A DNA stretch of 64,000 nt from Mytilus galloprovincialis (lineage: Eukaryota > Mollusca > Bivalvia > Mytilida > Mytilidae). The notes beneath the pieces were generated by a model. That model was not told the origin of the DNA. It did not search any database and saw only the letters and a program-made list of their open reading frames with translations. Position 1 is the stretch's first letter. Every line of letters starts with the position of its first letter. Below are positions 1 through 11,275 of the stretch, in pieces. A program made the translations under genes and the position numbers. Location: positions 52,584,122-52,648,121 of the forward strand of contig NC_134849.1 in the NCBI RefSeq assembly GCF_965363235.1, given 5' to 3'.

Positions 1-565
1 AAGCTTGAATCAATATTTCTACAAACAGAGCAAGCAAACCTACCAAAGTTTTACTCTACACGCATTAGGAAAATAGCTGTAATAATGGTAAAAGTGTTGT
101 TTTTTTTCAAAAATGAAAAATACAAATGTAGTCTTCAGGTTTACCATAAATGCATGTATACTATAAATGAAGATCTAAGTGTCAAGCTGACAAGAACACA
201 TATTTTTTTCTAGGTTTAATTCTTATAAAGAGAACAATTCCCATGATGAGTAATGACAATTTTGTTGTGTAAATTGTACTGATATGGCCCTCAATTGATC
301 ATAAAATAATAATTTGAGTGTTCTGTGTGTTATTTTTACTTTTTGTTTGCCAGCTTGAATTTTCAAAATTGAAGGGTTAATCTAATTTATTGATTATTTA
401 TCATGTTTTTACAATAATACATGTAACTGGTCAATTTCCAATTTCTATATATGATTATATTTCACAAATAATGTCTCAACACACGTCTTATTTGCTGTCT
501 ATTTAGTAGTCTCTTGTTATGACTTGTTTGATTCATTTTTTTTATCAGTTATATCATATATTTAC
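1..565. other. AT-rich sequence, nothing recognised
   Basis: Plain AT-rich DNA with short A/T runs. If the minus-strand exon at 566-635 is real, this would be its downstream intron. I see no further exon with clean splice sites. Confidence 0.4.
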
Positions 566-635
566 CTATATGATCTCCTATCATATCTGCTTTCATCTTA
601 ACATTATTTGGTGCTTTTCCATCTTCAACATTAAC
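566..635 (-). CDS. Possible internal coding exon, unidentified protein
   Basis: Read on the minus strand, this 70-nt segment is preceded by an acceptor-like tail (ttcttatcaacag) and followed by a good donor (ATAG|gtaaat). Only one of its three frames is open, and it gives a peptide starting VNVEDGKAPNN and ending KADMIGDHI. The mix of charged and hydrophobic residues looks protein-like rather than random AT-rich translation. I do not recognise the family. The 822-1106 reading frame upstream on the same strand could belong to the same gene, but the one good donor I see in it (at about 950) has an incompatible phase, so I do not join them. It could also be chance. Confidence 0.3.
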
Positions 636-821
636 CTGTTGATAAGAAATAAAATATTGTATATTTGTACATTTGCATGATCAGTACTGTAACAGTGAGT
701 TACATCTACATGTACATTGTACATTAAGTTGGCTTAACATAATGCATTGGTTCATTGAAAAAAAAAGTTTTGTAGATATGATAATTAATTTGTGTAAATG
801 TCATAAATGCTATGATATCAA

Positions 822-1106
822 TTACATCATCAAGTAATTCATTTCTTCAGTATTGTTATTTTGAATTTGTTTTATCTGAGTAATCTGTAATGTTATAATC
901 TCATCTTCTGGGCCCTTTAATTTAGTTATTGTTTTATCTTTCTTTTTACCAGATATTCGGAATCCTCTTGATTTATCAGTGTACATGTAGTTCCGGCGAG
1001 CCATTGAAAATTTTTGTCCGCAAACCTCTACTTTTTTCATATTTTTATTACATATAGTTTTGAAGGTCATATTTGTAAATCTTATAAGATCCTTGTTATT
1101 TTTCAT
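822..1106 (-). CDS. Open frame, possible first exon, unidentified
   Basis: A 94-codon minus-strand frame begins MKNNKDLIRF and is rich in Lys, Arg and Asn. The central part (MARRNYMYTDKSRGFRIS) is less biased than translated AT-rich noise usually is. A donor-like GGTAAAAAG lies after codon 52, so the coding part may end there. No signal peptide, membrane segment or known motif is visible. The region further upstream (1110-1250) is AT-rich without a recognisable promoter. It may be the 5' exon of a gene continuing leftwards out of the window, or a spurious open frame. Confidence 0.25.
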   Translation of the reverse strand: MKNNKDLIRFTNMTFKTICNKNMKKVEVCGQKFSMARRNYMYTDKSRGFRISGKKKDKTITKLKGPEDEIITLQITQIKQIQNNNTEEMNYLMM

Positions 1107-1109
1107 ATT

Positions 1110-1950
1110 TTTTTTTTATAAATAATTTTCTATATTTTTTAATATAATAGTCTCTTATAAATCTTTACAGAATGGCTCTCGTTTTTAAATTTATGTTTTA
1201 CACTTAATGTAAATTAAATGTTGTATTACATTATATATTATTGAGAGAGGAGAATTAATTAAAAATGAGACACAATTTAAATAAATACATGGAAACGGTC
1301 TGATTACGCTCTTCTTTACTAGGCAAAATTGTAACTTTTATAAAATAATAAATAAACAAAAGAAACAAATTAAATTGATAAAAACAAAGTTTTCAACATT
1401 GTAAAAGGTACATGTTTAAACACAATGCAATAATCCCAAGATTGTTTAATTAAATTTATTACATTCAATTAATTTAATTTTCTATTTATCTGTAGTAAAT
1501 CAATTTTTGATAGGATTAACAGTTGTTTGTTGTGTAGCCTTTGACAACACGATCAAACGAATCAATGCGTTCGATTTTATTCACATTTAAAAATATATAT
1601 TGGGATTTGTAATAGCTAAACTCTATTGTAGTTTAAATCTATTCTCGTAAACGAAAAAGGTAAGCACATTTATACTGTACAAAAATTATGTAATTAAAAA
1701 GATTTCAATTAATAATTTTGCATTAAATGTCTCTTATCATTTTTTTTTTTTTTTTTTACATTTCTTGTAAAACAAATTTAAGGAATACAAATTGTTCCAG
1801 TCCATCAAAAATGTAACGATATTGTTGGACGATTTCTTTTTCAATTTTTTTTGGTGTATACATTAATTTTTATGAACTGTGTTACAGCTTGACTATTTGA
1901 GCTACCTCACAAGTACATGTGATCTCATTTTCACTGAACTAGTACACAGT
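1110..1950. other. AT-rich intergenic sequence
   Basis: There is no convincing coding, RNA or repeat structure. A 17-base T run sits at about 1741-1757. Short stretches with palindromic AT-rich sequence occur but no defined element. Confidence 0.4.
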
Positions 1951-1954
1951 TTTA

Positions 1955-2095
1955 TTTAAGGCCAGCTGAGGACCACCTCCCGGTGCGGGATTTTCTCGCT
2001 GCTTTTAAGACCAATTGGCGGGCTTCGGCTGTTATCTACTCGTTGGTTGAGTTGTTGTCTCTTTGACATATTCCCCATTTCCATTTACAATTTTA
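1955..2095 (+). repeat. Mussel dispersed repeat M2, 3' part
   Basis: This is the 3' portion of a repeat seen at least nine times in the window. It contains a GGCCAGCTGAGGACC block, a GGTGCGGGATTTTCTCGCT block and the hallmark tail GTTGTCTCTTTGACATATTC followed by CCCATTTCC. The longest copy here is at 20635-21055. The class is not established; it may be the 3' end of a larger retroelement. Confidence 0.7.
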
Positions 2096-2099
2096 TCAG

Positions 2100-3280
2100 C
2101 AACTCCTATTGAATGAAACTCTGATCACACGATTGCAATGACGTTATGGTGAACCATGAATAATTATTTAATCATTTTTAGACGATTTCATGAATTCATA
2201 TATTAATAAGTTAAATCTGAAAATATATGAAATATTATTTCGATCGAACGACAATAAGAAAAAAAAGAGAAATCTTGTTTCAACACATCAATGCACATGC
2301 ACTACTGAGGGTCACATCTTTATTCTAATATTATAGACAAGACAAGACAATATTTTATTCAAGTATCACCTCTACAAAACATTTACACATTGTTATAACT
2401 TTATATATGAAATCAAGCGCCACTCTTAAAAGAGTTATGAGAGACAATATGATTAAATATTATGAATAGTTTTATAATGGACCGGGTGATTTAATGGACG
2501 AGGCGATCGGTCGATAAACTACCGTTTGACACAGGGTGACTGGACTACTTTGTTTTATTATAGTATGCCCAGTTTTAAAGTGCTAAACAAAGCAACAGAT
2601 TTTATATTTACTTTAAAAGTTTAATCTTTAAATAATGTTTCTATTTAAGTACATGTATGTATTGTAAACGACACGAAAAGGCTAAAACATCTTAAATAAT
2701 ATTAAATTTCTCTATGCTCGGTTACATGGAAAGTATTTTAAAAAATGATTTTAATAACTTGAAATATTTTTCCCTTCACTGGTATAATCTCAATTTATGT
2801 TGGAATCGTTCTTCCTCAATTTTCATGACATCTTTATGCAACAGTATCATTTAGCCGTTGCCCGTTGCCTATTTTATACATGTACATGTATTATACAACA
2901 TATAGTAATACGTGTACGGGATAAATATAAAAAAAAAGAAATTTAGAATCTTTATTTTTCCTCAATACCAGAACGTGATTAAAACCTTCAGCTTGATTAA
3001 CAGCTTGATTAATAGATTATATCCCTTCAGTGTTTTGTATCACATCAACTTACCCGTTAGATGTGTTTTGACGATACTTAGTAACAATATGATTTATTTA
3101 TGAGTTGATATTGATACACAACGTAAAGAGAATCACAACGAACTATGATCATTAGGTCATGTTAATAGATCATGTATAAATTATATATTAATACATAATC
3201 ATGTGTTACAAGAATATTCAATGACTTTTGTATATATTTCATTTATTTCTTTTACCTGAAACACAACATTATTTTTAAAT
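2100..3280. other. No gene seen; old AT-rich sequence
   Basis: A GACAAGACAAGACAA run with a following TATTTTATTC occurs at about 2336-2359; a second GACAAGACAAGACAA run lies near 12920, in another context. Otherwise there is no supported feature. The short open frame at about 2912-3103 has AT-rich translation and no splice or family support. Confidence 0.4.
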
Positions 3281-3284
3281 AGAG

Positions 3285-3480
3285 ATAGGAAGATGTGGTA
3301 CGAGTGTCAATGAGACAACTCTCCATCCAAGTCACAATTTATAAAAGTAAACCATTATAGGTCAAGGTACGGTCTTCAACACCGAGCCTAGGCTCACACC
3401 GAACAGCAAGCTATAAAGGGCCCCCAAAATTACTAGTGTATAACCATTCAAATGGGAACACCAACGGTCTAATCTATAAA
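3285..3480 (-). repeat. Mussel dispersed repeat M1 (ATACCACATCTTC family)
   Basis: It begins GAAGATGTGGTACGAGTG and continues with AATGAGACAACTCTCCATCC, a GGTCTTCAACA block and a TATAAAGGGCCC block. These are the conserved landmarks of a repeat found in at least twelve places here. It is in reverse orientation relative to the copies ending ATACCACATCTTC. It lies about 460 bp upstream of the CAP-gene start codon, so it may be part of the promoter-proximal region. Confidence 0.8.
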
Positions 3481-3938
3481 GTCTAGTTTAGAACCGATAG
3501 GATGAAAAAATAAAAACATAGTCATGATCGTAACCCTATGGACATAATAGTTTTTTTTAAACTTGATTGCTTTCATTCATCGTAAAAAAAACGAAAATGC
3601 AATTCACAGATATGAAAAAATCAGCTAGTATACATGTTAAGCCGGTATCAAATGTTGAGTAAAATCTGCATAGCATTGCATTGAGAACCTCCTGATATTA
3701 TACAAGGGTAAATTGAGTCTTGTCTATTAGAATTGTTCGAATTTGTTTTATATTGTTAGTCATTTTGTCATTTTAATTTTTTTTGTCCTGATTTATTGGT
3801 CTCTATTCGGCTTATGAGTAAGTTGAATTTTACTTTTAGCATCTTCTGCCTTTTTCAAACAGTAGAAGTAAAATAATATAAATATAACAGAATAACAAAT
3901 ACTTGTTGACACTAAAACATTTATATCGCAATCTAGAA

Positions 3939-4329
3939 ATGGGTTGTGGTTCTTCTTCAGCTGCTGATGCGCCAAAATCCGAAACTGAAACACAGCAAAC
4001 AACAACAACTGCAAGTCCGAAAAATGCCGAAAGCCAACCCAAAGCTGCCTCAGATAAACAACCGGAAGCAAAAAGCGCAAAACAAGAAAATAGCAATGAC
4101 ACGGAGTCTTCTTTCATAGATGATGCTGTGAAAGCACACAATGAGTTCAGAGACATGCACGGAAGTCCACATATCACGCATGCTCAAGACTTAACAGATT
4201 ATTCTCAAAAATGGGCGGAACATTTAGCAAATACTGGAAAGTTTGATCATAGTAAATGTGACTTAAAGGGAGAAAGTATAGGAGAAAACCTAGCAATGAT
4301 GGGCGGAAGTGGACTTTCAAACAAAAGAG
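3939..4329 (+). CDS. CAP-superfamily protein, GAPR-1/GLIPR2-like, exon 1
   Basis: Exon 1 encodes residues 1-130 of a 209-aa protein. The chosen start gives MGCGSSS: Gly2 suits N-myristoylation and Cys3 palmitoylation, so the protein probably sits on the cytosolic face of Golgi or plasma membrane, as GAPR-1 does. An upstream in-frame TTG extension is ignored because it would bury this signal. Residues about 8-57 are Ser/Thr/Gln/Lys/Glu-rich and look disordered, a longer linker than in vertebrate GAPR-1 (154 aa). The CAP domain starts near residue 58; AHNEFRDMHG (66-75) matches the family's first helix. The cavity residues His104 (FDHS) and Glu116 (GENLA) are in this exon. It ends with a phase-1 donor, AAAGAG|gtaaaa. 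There is no secretory signal peptide. A weak TATA-like AATATAAATATAA lies about 55 bp before the ATG. Confidence 0.93.
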
Positions 4330-4486
4330 GTAAAACTATCGATCACCTTATAACTTAAATACTAACATTCTGGATATAACGTAAACGCATGACAAATAAT
4401 ATAGTGCACAAGCCACATTTTCATAGAGAAGCCTTTGTCCGTTGCATATATGTATGCTCGATTTCCAAAATAAGGAAAACTAATTT

Positions 4487-4720
4487 ACAAGACGAGTTTT
4501 CCTTGAGTACTCCTCTCAAATCTGAGCGATTCCAAAATAAGGACAATCAAATACATGCCACAGTTTTCTAGTATTACCATTTGGACTAAAATGAGTACAG
4601 ATGATATTCATGACACGTTTTCCTAGAGTAACCATGATGATGGTCAGTTGCGATAGAGTCCAAAACGATGACATTCGATACACATGACACGTTTGCTTAG
4701 AATAACCACGGTTAGCTACG
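4487..4720 (+). repeat. Degenerate ~55-75-bp tandem repeat
   Basis: Three to four imperfect units share CATGACACGTTTTCCTAGAG-like cores, at about 4490, 4555, 4610 and 4685, each followed by a TAACCA- or TACTCC-like segment. The units are well diverged, so this is an old array inside intron 1. Confidence 0.5.
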
Positions 4721-5247
4721 TTCGAACCCAAATTGAGAAGAGCCGATATGCACGTTACACAAGCGACATCTTACGAATAGTACTTTAAAAAGTATTTCAT
4801 GTAAGATTTCAATTTTCTAAATACAAACATCTATAATAATTTGCATAATCGCTTCTGATTTAAACATTTCATATCTATACTCTTTTTCGTGTTAACACCA
4901 CTATAACAGGTTTTCTTCCTGAATACAAAAGAAATCGTTCAATTAACCACTGTTTGTTCAACAGCCTTTCGTCGTCTGTTTCAAATGTACTTTTCTTGAT
5001 TGACATTCGTAAGAATTGTTTATAAAAAGGGAAATTATAAAAGCTTATTGCATTCTATAAGTTGATACCCCATTTTCTAGATCTATTTTTTTAAATGGGT
5101 GTTCAACGACTGAGAATAAATAGATGACTGACAAAAAAATATATACAAAGACACACATGAAGTTATTATTATGGTTCATTTACCATTACACAATTATAAT
5201 ATGATAAAATTATTTAAACAATCGATATTATAAATTCGTCTGGTGTG

Positions 5248-5300
5248 AATAAAAGGAGATATGAGCATTACGTAAATGAGACAACAACCTATCAATTGTT
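5248..5300. repeat. Diverged head of repeat M1
   Basis: AAAAGGAGATATGAGCATTA followed by AAATGAGACAAC resembles the first 40 bp of the M1 repeat (GGAGATGTGGTATGATTGCC, AATGAGACAAC). Similar orphan heads occur at about 11560-11600, 11932-11985, 12115-12160 and 12290-12365, which suggests many old, short relics in both introns of the CAP gene. Confidence 0.4.
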
Positions 5301-5370
5301 TAACCAAAAGATATCTAGAGGACACGTCAGCAACGGACGAGGCTCCCGCAGGGTCAAAAACTACCTGCGG

Positions 5371-8040
5371 TTCTTCATAAAATATGCTTACTTTAAGGAA
5401 AAAGATACTAAATTTTTGTATGCATTGCTGAAAATGCAAATATTTCTTCATTTTACTGAAAATTATTGACCGCCATTAAATTTTTGTACTTTTAATAGTT
5501 TAGAATAGTTTTTTATCATAATATTAAAAGAATATCAGAAAAATCATACTAAAATTTTCTTCGCATTGTTTAAAATAACCAAAATTATTCTTCTTTTTAT
5601 CAAAAATGATACTATTTTATTTGAAATCAGTTATTTTTACCATCTTGAGACAAGTCTTCTAATCAGAATAGAGATATAATGAGAATTAAAATACTTAAAA
5701 TTTTATTTTTGTGGAATAAAAATGCAGTTATTGATATATTTTGATACAAATTATTAACCATCATATGATTTGAGTACTTTTTGTACATCAGGATTGGCTG
5801 TTCTTCATAAAATATGCTTACTTTAAGGAAAAAGATACTAAATTTTTGTACGCATGGCCTAAAATGCAAACATTTCTTCATTTTAATGAAAATTATTGAC
5901 CGCCATTAAACTTTTTTTTTTTTTTTTTATAGTTTAGAATAGTTTTTTTTCATAAAATTAAAAGAATATCAGAAAAATCATACTAAAATTTTCTTCGCAT
6001 TGTTTAAAATAACCAAAATTATTCTTCTTTTTATCAAAAATGAGACTATTTTATTTGAAATCAGTTATTTTTACCATCTTGAGACAAGTCTTCTAATCAG
6101 AATTGAGATATAATGAGAATCAAAATACTTATACTTTTATTTTTGTGGAATAAGGATGCAGTTATTGATTTATTTTGATACAGATTATTAACCGTCATAT
6201 GATTTGAGTACTTTTTGTACATCAAGATTGGCTGTTCTTCATAAAATATGCTTACTTTAAGGAAAAAGATACTAAATTTTTGTACGCATTGCTGAAAATG
6301 CAAATATTTCTTCATTTTACTGAAAATTATTGACCGCCATTAAATTTTTATACTTTTAATAGTTTAGAATAGTTTTTTATCATAATATTAAAAGAATATC
6401 AGAAAAATCATACTAAAATTTTCTTCGCATTGTTTAAAATAACCAAAATTATTCTTCTTTTTATCAAAAATGATACTATTATATTTGAAATCAGTTATTT
6501 TTACCATCTTGAGACAAGTCTTCTAATCAGAATAGAGATATAATGAGAATTAAAATACTTAAACTTTTATTTTTGTGGAATAAAAATGCAGTTATTGATA
6601 TATTTTGATACAAATTATTAACCATCATATGATTTGAGTACTTTTTGTACATCAGGATTGGCTGTTCTTCATAAAATATGCTTACTTTAAGGAAAAAGAT
6701 ACTAAATTTTTGTACGCATGGCCTAAAATGCAAACATTTCTTCATTTTAATGAAAATTATTGACCGCCATTAAATTTTTTTTTTTTTTTATATAGTTTAG
6801 AATATTTTTTTTTCATAAAAGTAAAAGAATATCAGAAAAATCATACTAAAATTTTCTTCGCATTGTTTAAAATAACCAAAATTATTCTTCTTTTTATCAA
6901 AAATGAGACTATTTTATTTGAAATCAGTTATTTTTACCATCTTGAGACAAGTCTTCTAATCAGAATTGAGATATAATGAGAATCAAAATACTTCAACTTT
7001 TATTTTTGTGGAATAAGAATGCAGTTATTGATTTATTTTGATACAAATTATTTATCGTCATATGATTTGAGTACTTTTTGTACATCAAGATAGGCTGTTC
7101 TTCATAGAAAATGCTTACTTAAAGGAAAAAGATACTAAATTTTTGTACGCGTTGCCTTAAATGCAAATATTTCATCATTTGACTGAAAATTATTGACCGC
7201 CATTAAATTTTTTTTTTTTTTTATAGTTTAGAATAGTTTTTTTTCATAAAATTAAAAGAATATCAGAAAAATCATACTAAAATTTTGTTCGCATTGTTTA
7301 TAATAACCAAAATTATTCTTCTTTTTATCAAAAATGATACTATTTTATTTGAAATCAGTTATTTTTACCATCTTGAGACAAGTCTTCTAATCAGAATTGA
7401 GATATAATGAGAATTAAAATACTTAAACTTTTATTTTTATGGAATGAAAATGCAGTTATTGATTTATTTTGATACAAATTATTAACCGTCATATGATTTG
7501 AGTACTTTTTGTACATCAGGATTGGCTGATCTTCAGAAAACATGCTTACTTTAAGGAAAAAGATATTAAATTTTTGTACGCGTTGCCTAAAATGCAAATA
7601 TTTCTTCATTTTACTGAAAATTATTGACCGCCATTGGATTTTTGTACATTTTATAGTTAAGAATAGTTTTTTTTTCATAACATTTAAAGAATATCAGAGA
7701 AATCATACTAAATTTTTTTTCGCATTGTTTAAAATAACCAAAATTATTCTTCTTTTTATTAAAAATGATACTATTTTATTTGAAATCAGTTATTTTACCA
7801 TCTTGAGACAAGTCTGCTAATTAGAATTGAGATATCATGAGACTTAAAATACCTAAACTTTTATTTTTATGGAATAAGAATGCAGTTATTGATTTATTTT
7901 GATACAAATTATTAACCGTCATATGATTTGAGTACTTTTTGTACATAAAGATTGGCTGTTCTTCATAAATCATGTTTTCTTTAAGGAAAAAGATATTATT
8001 TTTTTGTACGCGTTGCCAAAAATTCAAATATTTCTTCTCA
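5371..8040. repeat. 430-bp satellite array, ~6.2 units, higher-order dimer
   Basis: The phrase TTCTTCATAAAATATGCTTA (or a close variant) recurs at 5371, 5801, 6235, 6665, 7098, 7529 and 7959, giving periods of 430, 434, 430, 433, 431 and 430 bp. Units 1 and 3 share GCATTGCTGAAAATGCAAAT and ATAGAGATATAATGAGAATT. Units 2 and 4 share GCATGGCCTAAAATGCAAAC and ATTGAGATATAATGAGAATC plus a long T run. The first four units are therefore two copies of an ~864-bp dimer. Later units are more individual. A decayed partial unit can still be traced at about 8160-8290. The whole array sits in intron 1. Repeated ~72-codon minus-strand open frames are a by-product of the repeat and not genes. Confidence 0.95.
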
Positions 8041-8299
8041 TATTGGAAAATATTGTAATTTCAATTGCAATAAGTTGTTATAAATGATTTTTATATGTTT
8101 TTTGTAGAAAATGTGAATTATTCAAGAATAAATCTGCTTAAAATTATTTCTTTCTTTTTAAGGAATATATTTATGTTGACCACCATTGGATTTTTGTACT
8201 TTTTATTGTTTAGTAGATATTTTTTTATTAAGGTAAAAAAAGACTATCAGAAAAATATAATGTAATGTTGTTTGATTTGTTTAAATTATTCATATTTCT

Positions 8300-9430
8300 T
8301 GTAAAAAAAACCCAGCATTTATATTAGTAATTTGTTAGTTTAAAGGCTTCGATTGTGACGAGAATATAGAAAGTTTTTTTTTAAAGAATTTTATGATGAT
8401 AAGGATAAAAAAAATTAAAATGTTGAAAAAAATAGACTACATTTTTCAATAACTGATCCTTTCATTTTGTTTTTCCCGAGTATGTGTGGAAAATAATAAA
8501 ATCAATTTTGCGATGTAGACACTCGCCGGGTTTGAAAATATATAACCTAAATAAAACGAACAAGACCATTCTTTAATGATGATATTTTAATTTAGGTTTT
8601 ATCTGTACAATTCTTTTCATTTCAATTCATGAAACTTTGCTAAATAAATAATAAACAAAATGTATCATTGAACGTTCGATTTTCACGAGTCGCCATTTTA
8701 ATTAAATTAAACGAAACTAAGATTCCGTAATTTGTATTAGTTTATCATGTGACGTATTAAAGTTCAATCCGTCATCAAGGTCGATTGGTACTATCCGTCC
8801 GATCAGTCAATTACTTTTACTATAAGTCTGACGGATTGCTGACGTGAGTTTGACGCGAACTTGACTGATCGGTGACTGATTGATGACCGCTGATTGATCG
8901 CTGAAATAGTAACGCCTAAGGTTGCAAGTACTGTATACTTTACTTTTCCATTCGTTTCGTACATACATATGACATATATGGTTACAGTTTAGGTTGAATT
9001 GTTGAAAGTTTTGAAGAAGGTTTAAGTTTTTGTGAATGGATCAATTTCAAACTTTGTACACAGGTTCATAACATCATAAAGTGAAGAAGTTTATAGTGCA
9101 TATGACAAATAAGGATTTTGAACCAAATATAAACGTTCTCTGAACATGGAAATATGATATTGCGAGTGGGCCTTGTGTTCCTTTTGAATACACATATTCT
9201 TGATTAATACAGGTAAATGAAACTTATCAACCTTTCATTAATTATATTTTACAGAGTTACATAAATATAACCTCCTTTTACTCAGGTTTGCTTGAACTTT
9301 CGAAAGGTACACTGTTGTGCAAAGATAGGATTCTTTATACATGTTTATATGTCTTTCTCTGAACTTAAAGATGCTTCGTGTAGTACTTTGTGGTTCTAAC
9401 TATATCATTTTTCATATGACTTCATTTATT
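8300..9430. other. Intron 1 remainder, TGAC/TGAT-rich patch
   Basis: This is mostly unremarkable. Between about 8755 and 8915 the sequence repeats GACTGATCGGTGACTGATTG-like words, with the reverse-complement words CGATCAGTCAA upstream. It is a short G/C-richer patch with weak inverted symmetry, which could be an old foldback element or chance. Confidence 0.35.
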
Positions 9431-9435
9431 TTTAG

Positions 9436-9519
9436 CTCGTGAATATGTAAAAATGTGGTATGATGAAATTAAAGATTATCACTATTACGGATCGAATCCG
9501 GATATGGACCAGTTTATGA
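9436..9519 (+). CDS. CAP protein, exon 2
   Basis: This 84-nt exon has a clean acceptor (ttatttttag) and donor (ATGA|gtaagt), and both junctions are phase 1. It encodes residues 131-158 (AREYVKMWYDEIKDYHYYGS then NPDMDQFM). WYDEIKDY aligns with the GAPR-1 segment WYSEIKNY, and its Glu141 is the third cavity residue. The joined reading frame across exon 1, exon 2 and exon 3 is uninterrupted, which strongly supports the model. Confidence 0.93.
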
Positions 9520-9611
9520 GTAAGTAAATTTTATTTTAAAGTCTAAGTAAAGTCGGTATAGTTTACATCAGATATTCAGTCAATCAATTAATTAAACATT
9601 ATCAAATATAA

Positions 9612-9805
9612 AAAAAGAAGATGTGGTACGATTGCCAATGAGACAACTATCCACAAAAGATCAAAATGACACAGACATTGACAACTATAGGTCACCGTAC
9701 GGCCTTCAACAATGAGCAAAGCCCATACCGCATAGTCAGCTATAATAGGCCCCGATAAGACAATGTAAAACAATTCAAACGAGAAAACAAACGGCCTTAA
9801 TTATG
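9612..9805 (-). repeat. Mussel dispersed repeat M1
   Basis: It opens GAAGATGTGGTACGATTGCC, then AATGAGACAACTATCCAC, a GGTCACCGTACGGCCTTCAA block, AGCAAAGCCCATACCGCATA and GCTATAATAGGCCCC. It is one of the best-preserved copies in the window and lies in intron 2 of the CAP gene. Confidence 0.85.
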
Positions 9806-9916
9806 TAAAAAAATGAAGCATTTCAAAGTTAGCATTGTGAAAGGACCATCATTTTTGAAGATTAATGAAAGAGGTACCGAAACATTATGGAACCATTGGC
9901 CTAACAAATCATAGGT

Positions 9917-10625
9917 TCATGATCGAACTCCGAAACAGCGGTTACGTCCTCTTTACTACGCTACGTTGACTTTAAGGTAGATCATAAGTAAATGTTTTTT
10001 GAGACAGAATTTTCTTATAATTTGACAAAATGAAGATTTTCCTATGCTGTTTTCAAAAATATAATAAAAAGTATGGGTCACCGTGCTATTTTTCAAGCTA
10101 TGAATCGTTGAAAATTGCCTAAATTTGGTTAGTTTGTTCATGAAAAAACACATAACAGTGAATAAAAAAAATTCTATGAGATAGAATTTTGAAAAAAATT
10201 GTGAGAAGATAGGTTTTATAATATGTTTTAAGAAAATAAAAAGAAAACATGGTGTCACCGAACTTGTTTTCTTGCCACAAGTAAAAATAAAAAATTTCCC
10301 TATTAGCACAGTATAAATTTTGTGCTAAAAGAGTTATCTCCCCTTAAATGGCTCATTTGAAAAAAATGATTTTAAAAACCAAAAAGGTTGATATTTGTTA
10401 AAATATTTTGTATAATACAATAAATTAGCAAGTTTTCTTTATATAAATAAACAGTCTAACCATTAAATTGCAAATCTGTTTCCAAATTTGCTGATTTGGG
10501 CAAATAACTAGACCGATTTTGTACTGTGATTGTACAATCCAAGATGGCGGTATACCGTGAATCTACCTTAAATATGATAGTTTAGCGAAGCAACGTCACC
10601 ACTGTTTCGGAGTTTGGTTCATGAT
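9917..10625. repeat. Inverted repeat enclosing the TTAA element
   Basis: The left arm contains AACTCCGAAACAGCGGTTAC and the right arm contains the complementary CACCACTGTTTCGGAGTTTG. Each arm is about 45 bp and well matched in its core. The TTAA-flanked element lies between them. The simplest reading is a palindromic element that later received the TTAA element near its centre. Confidence 0.5.
9976..10567. mobile_element. TTAA-flanked MITE-like element (592 bp)
   Basis: The element begins GGTAGATCATAAG and ends GTGAATCTACC, and each end is flanked by TTAA (9972-9975 and 10568-10571). TTAA target duplication is characteristic of piggyBac-type transposition. It has no coding capacity, so it would be non-autonomous. 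Internal landmarks are a GAGTTATCTCCCC stretch and CCAAGATGGCGGTATACCG near the right end. It sits between inverted arms at 9917-9960 and 10582-10625. Confidence 0.65.
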
Positions 10626-10639
10626 AACAATAGAAATGA

Positions 10640-11040
10640 TCTATAAGTTAAAATAGCCACCCATTATCTGTTCAAATCTTACGAGCAAAATACTGGCCAA
10701 TCATAGCCAAACTACCATTATTCATGTACACTTGGGCCTCACCCATTCGTCACAACTCGGACGATTCCGTACCTTTATCTAAGAGAGTATCGGATTCATA
10801 CGAAAATTGCCGATTGGGGCCTCACCTAGATTGGTTTAGAAAAAGAGCAACTTACATATAAGACTCATACCCGGCCGTTTTATTTTTTTGACAAGTTTAT
10901 TAATTCTATATTCCTAAGGCTAATTGGATATTCAACGGATAGTGGTCTTAAGCTTATTGTCAATCCCTTCCGCATCTCCGTATTCTATATAAAAGTTTTA
11001 TTTTCTGTATGATGTTAAAGGAAAACATTTATATGTGTAA
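10640..11040. other. Intron sequence, nothing recognised
   Basis: There are two similar phrases, GGGCCTCACCCATTCG (about 10736) and GGGGCCTCACCTAGATTGG (about 10816), but no defined element. Confidence 0.35.
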
Positions 11041-11044
11041 AAAT

Positions 11045-11275
11045 TAAAATCACAAAAATACTGAACTCAGAGAAAAATCAAATCGGAAAGTCCCTTATCA
11101 CATGGCAAAATCAAATGACAAAACACATCAAAAACGAATGGACAACAACTGTTATATTCCTTACTTGGTACAGGCATTTTAAAATGTAGAAAATGGTGGA
11201 TTAAACCTGGTTTTAAAGCGCTAAACCTCTCACTTTGTACGACAGTCTCATCAAACTCCGTTATATTTACAATGA
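11045..11275 (+). repeat. Mussel dispersed repeat M4
   Basis: Landmarks are a GAAAGTCCCTTATCACATGG block, ACAACTGTTATATTCC, TTGGTACAGGCATTTTAAAA, GGTGGATTAAACCTGGTTTT and CTAAACCTCTCACTT. I recognise this phrase order from other mussel sequences as a dispersed repeat; its class is not clear from one copy. Confidence 0.6.

Larger units (their letters stand above)
4330..9435 (+). other. CAP gene intron 1
   Basis: This intron of about 5.1 kb runs from gtaaaa to tttttag. It contains a degenerate short tandem repeat (4487-4720), a 430-bp satellite (5371-8040) with a decayed flank, and otherwise AT-rich DNA. The short open frames inside it come from the satellite and are not genes. Confidence 0.9.

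Noticed and set aside
3793-4177. Minus-strand frames opposite CAP exon 1
   Set aside because: They are antisense to a well-supported exon and have no independent evidence.
5663-8027. Family of ~72-codon minus-strand proteins (MKKCLHFRPC...)
   Set aside because: The frames recur because the 430-bp satellite recurs; variation is not biased to synonymous sites and no start context, splice site or known motif supports coding.
9956-10309. 117-codon minus-strand protein
   Set aside because: It is Phe/Ile/Lys-rich, lies inside the TTAA-flanked element within the CAP intron, and has no splice or family support.
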